Below, one piece after another: positions 62,355-64,000 of a stretch of 64,000 nucleotides of DNA. The stretch comes from Alsobacter soli (lineage in GTDB: Bacteria > Pseudomonadota > Alphaproteobacteria > Rhizobiales > Beijerinckiaceae). The notes below the pieces were generated by a model, which worked only from the letters and a program-made list of their open reading frames with translations, was not told the origin of the DNA and searched no databases. Position 1 is the stretch's first letter. Every line of letters starts with the position of its first letter. Where the stretch lies: the NCBI RefSeq assembly GCF_003004785.1, contig NZ_PVZS01000007.1:62001-126000 (forward strand). The letters are read 5' to 3'. The position numbers and the translations under genes were made by a program.

Positions 62355-63230
62355 TCAGCGGCCGATCGCGAAGGAGTAGGTGATCTCCGTCCCCACCGTG
62401 AGCTGATCCCGCGAGCCCATCCGACGCACGATCGGGCTCGCGGCGGCGTCTCGCACGAGCCGGTCGTAGCGGATGTAGCCTGTGGTGGTCCAGGCGTCGG
62501 ACCACGCGTAGCTCAACGCGGTCTCCCACCCGACGGACTTCAGCCCCGGCCCGGGATCATAGGCGTAGACGCGCGGGTTCAGGGCCGCCTCGCTCGGAAG
62601 CACGCCGAAGTTCGCGTCCATGTAGTCGGAATCCGCGAAGGAGGCTCGTGGACCGCCGGACAGGGTGAACTTGCCGAACCGCTGCACCCAGTCGGACGAG
62701 AGGTCGGCCACGAAGCCGTCGGCGCGCCCACGAAACCCGTGGCGAACCTCCAGGCGCATGCGCAGGCGGTCGAGAACCGGCCAGAACTCCGCGAAGACGC
62801 CGCCCTCGATCGTCCACGGCACGTCTCTCAGGCCGTTCAGGTCGTGGTTCGAGGAGCGATAGCGCCCACCACGCAGGTTCGCGACCGGGCCGATGGCGAA
62901 CCGCTCGTTTCCGAACAGGGTGAAATCGAACCCGTCGTCCGGGGCCGAGAAGCCAGCCGGCTCGTCGGCGCGGCGAATGCTGAACGATGGCAGCGCATAG
63001 ACGTCATAGAGCGCCGCGCCGTCGTAGCGGGGCGCTGCCGAGAGGTTCGCGCCCATGGTGACGATCCACCCGGAGGCGGGCTCGGGGCTCGTCACGGGCG
63101 GCGCATCCGCAGCGCGCACGGCGCCGCTGAAGGCCAGGCATGTCAGAGCGATCAGGACGGGACGAAGGGTCACGAGTCGGTTCGCAAGTGGATGAAACCT
63201 GCGGGGAGCGCACGCCCCGCTGACGTTCAA
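62355..63230 (-). CDS. MipA/OmpV family outer-membrane protein
   Basis: About 291 residues. A signal peptide (LVTLRPVLIALTCLAFSGAVRA) is preceded by a 19-residue leader that may be spurious; a GTG at 63173 is an alternative start. The rest is a beta-barrel: WIVTMGANLSAAPRYDGA, YALPSFSIRR, alternating aromatic strands, ending TEITYSFAIGR. It is an outer-membrane scaffold or pore. It is convergent with the aminotransferase gene. Confidence 0.85.
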   Translation of the reverse strand: MNVSGACAPRRFHPLANRLVTLRPVLIALTCLAFSGAVRAADAPPVTSPEPASGWIVTMGANLSAAPRYDGAALYDVYALPSFSIRRADEPAGFSAPDDGFDFTLFGNERFAIGPVANLRGGRYRSSNHDLNGLRDVPWTIEGGVFAEFWPVLDRLRMRLEVRHGFRGRADGFVADLSSDWVQRFGKFTLSGGPRASFADSDYMDANFGVLPSEAALNPRVYAYDPGPGLKSVGWETALSYAWSDAWTTTGYIRYDRLVRDAAASPIVRRMGSRDQLTVGTEITYSFAIGR

Positions 63231-63279
63231 ACCTTACGTCGCGCCGCCCACCCCGGCCAGCACGCTTATTCGGGGTGAT

Positions 63280-63294
63280 CTCCAAAATTTGGAG
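63280..63294 (+). promoter_or_regulatory. Putative activator site CTCCA-N5-TGGAG (site 2)
   Basis: CTCCAAAATTTGGAG is a perfect odd-length palindrome. It ends 76 bp before the first base of the sigma-54 element at 63370. Confidence 0.6.
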
Positions 63295-63369
63295 CTTGGA
63301 AGCGTCAAGGTCCCGGGGCGTGGAACATGACCAGTCGAAACATCAACGCCTTAGCCACCGCCGCCCATC

Positions 63370-63384
63370 TGGCACGAGGGTTGC
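63370..63384 (+). promoter_or_regulatory. Sigma-54 (-24/-12) promoter of the HAD-IB phosphatase gene
   Basis: TGGCACGAGGGTTGC matches TGGCACG-N4-TTGC. Predicted +1 falls near 63396, one base before the ATG at 63397, which would leave no leader. Confidence 0.7.
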
Positions 63385-63396
63385 CCAGAGGGGACC

Positions 63397-64000
63397 ATGA
63401 ACTGTCGATCACCTGTGCGAACCTCCGCGCCGTCCCTCCGCATCCTGTGCGACTTCGATGGCACCGTCACCCGCCAAGACGTCACGGACGCGCTGCTGGA
63501 GGCCTGGGCCGATCCTACCTGGACCGACGTCGAGGAACTTTGGACGACGGGCGCGATCGGGTCCCGCGAATGCCTGACCCGGCAGGTGAGCCTGCTTCGG
63601 GGAGAGCCGTCCGATATCGACGCCGTGATCGACGGGATCGAGGTCGAGGTCGGATTTCGCGAGTTCGTCGCCTACTGCGCGCTGCGCGGCTTTCGGCTCG
63701 AGATCGTGAGCGACGGCCTGGACTATGCGATCCGGCGCATCCTGGAGCGCCTCGATCTGACGGTCCCATTCCGGGCGAATGGCCTGACGCGTGACGCCGA
63801 AGGGGATTGGGCGCTCCAGACGCCCCATGCGGACTCGGGCTGCGCGGCGGACTCGGCGCACTGCAAATGCCGCTCGGGCGTCCCCTTCCAGAGCGACGCG
63901 CTCACGGTCGTGATCGGCGATGGCCGCTCCGACATCTGCCTCGCCGGCTCCGCCGACCTGGTGTTCGCGAAGGAGGGCCCGTCCGGGCCTTCCACGCTGC
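63397..64000 (+). CDS. MtnX-like HAD-IB family phosphatase, 3' end beyond the window
   Basis: 201 residues visible. Motif 1 is LCDFDGTVTRQDVTDALLE (nucleophile and acid/base Asp), then the SDG of motif 2 (EIVSDGLDYAIRR), and motif 4 VVIGDGRSDICLAGSADLVFAKE. A CKC pair near 160 is typical of the MtnX-like subgroup. The protein is a phosphatase acting on a small phosphoester; relatives include the methionine-salvage enzyme, but no mtn genes are in view. The ATG has GAGGGGACC upstream; GTG at 63415 is an alternative given the promoter position. Confidence 0.82.
   Translation, partial: MNCRSPVRTSAPSLRILCDFDGTVTRQDVTDALLEAWADPTWTDVEELWTTGAIGSRECLTRQVSLLRGEPSDIDAVIDGIEVEVGFREFVAYCALRGFRLEIVSDGLDYAIRRILERLDLTVPFRANGLTRDAEGDWALQTPHADSGCAADSAHCKCRSGVPFQSDALTVVIGDGRSDICLAGSADLVFAKEGPSGPSTL

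Overview
High-GC DNA, dense operons with 1-8 nt overlaps, periplasmic-binding-protein importers of Liv, Rbs and Pot type, an ornithine cyclodeaminase-family protein and a small Rhizobiales-type arginine-rich protein together suggest an alphaproteobacterium of the Hyphomicrobiales (Rhizobiales). The genus cannot be fixed from the sequence. No rRNA, tRNA, phage, insertion sequence or CRISPR array was seen.

Layout. (1) 1-17.7 kb: a truncated LapG-like cysteine peptidase, a PLP enzyme, then a CoA-thioester aromatic catabolism cluster. This has a fused flavin hydroxylase/Old-Yellow-Enzyme reductase of the salicylyl-CoA/2-aminobenzoyl-CoA family, a second flavoprotein monooxygenase, a five-gene Liv-type importer with a cupin, and the operon SDR-MarR-enoyl-CoA hydratase-acyl-CoA dehydrogenase-aryl-CoA ligase-RidA. 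The gene set fits 2-aminobenzoate (anthranilate) better than salicylate. Two unlinked promoters carry the same TTTAAGCTTAAA palindrome, a likely MarR operator. Intergenic gaps hold a GC-rich palindromic repeat family that stops after 17.9 kb. (2) 17.9-29.3 kb: an Rbs-type sugar importer with a divergent AraC regulator, a GH13 alpha-glucosidase, a ferredoxin-like protein, two alpha/beta hydrolases and an MhqO-type dioxygenase.

(3) 29.3-43.6 kb: the most unusual part. A haem-c-type Tll0287/HAMP sensor, a Ser/Thr kinase and a class III nucleotide cyclase form one plus-strand unit facing a Crp/Fnr regulator. Around them lie a type I secretion ABC transporter and membrane fusion protein, two paralogous three-repeat small proteins, a His-rich protein, two other small proteins, a LapG-like peptidase, a patatin and a caspase-fold protein that lacks the catalytic Cys. 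Eight 16-bp CRP-like boxes (TGTGRC-N5-YCACW) sit 54-104 bp upstream of start codons, and they precede the regulator itself, every small protein from 29.4 to 42.1 kb, both secretion genes and the peptidase. I read this as a cyclic-nucleotide-controlled type I secretion island exporting non-RTX repeat proteins.

(4) 43.7-57 kb: mscL, a nirK C-terminal remnant with a cupin, then a divergent catabolic locus around an IclR regulator. One side has an ornithine cyclodeaminase-like protein and an amine oxidase. The other has an enoyl-CoA hydratase, a Pot-type importer with both permeases fused, an acyl-CoA ligase, an unknown Rossmann protein and a second amine oxidase. (5) 57-64 kb: a small protein, two methyltransferases (one cyclopropane-fatty-acid-synthase-like), a DUF2147 protein, a class III aminotransferase, a MipA/OmpV protein and a truncated HAD-IB phosphatase. 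The aminotransferase and phosphatase genes each have a sigma-54 promoter, with a CTCCA-N5-TGGAG palindrome exactly the same distance upstream.
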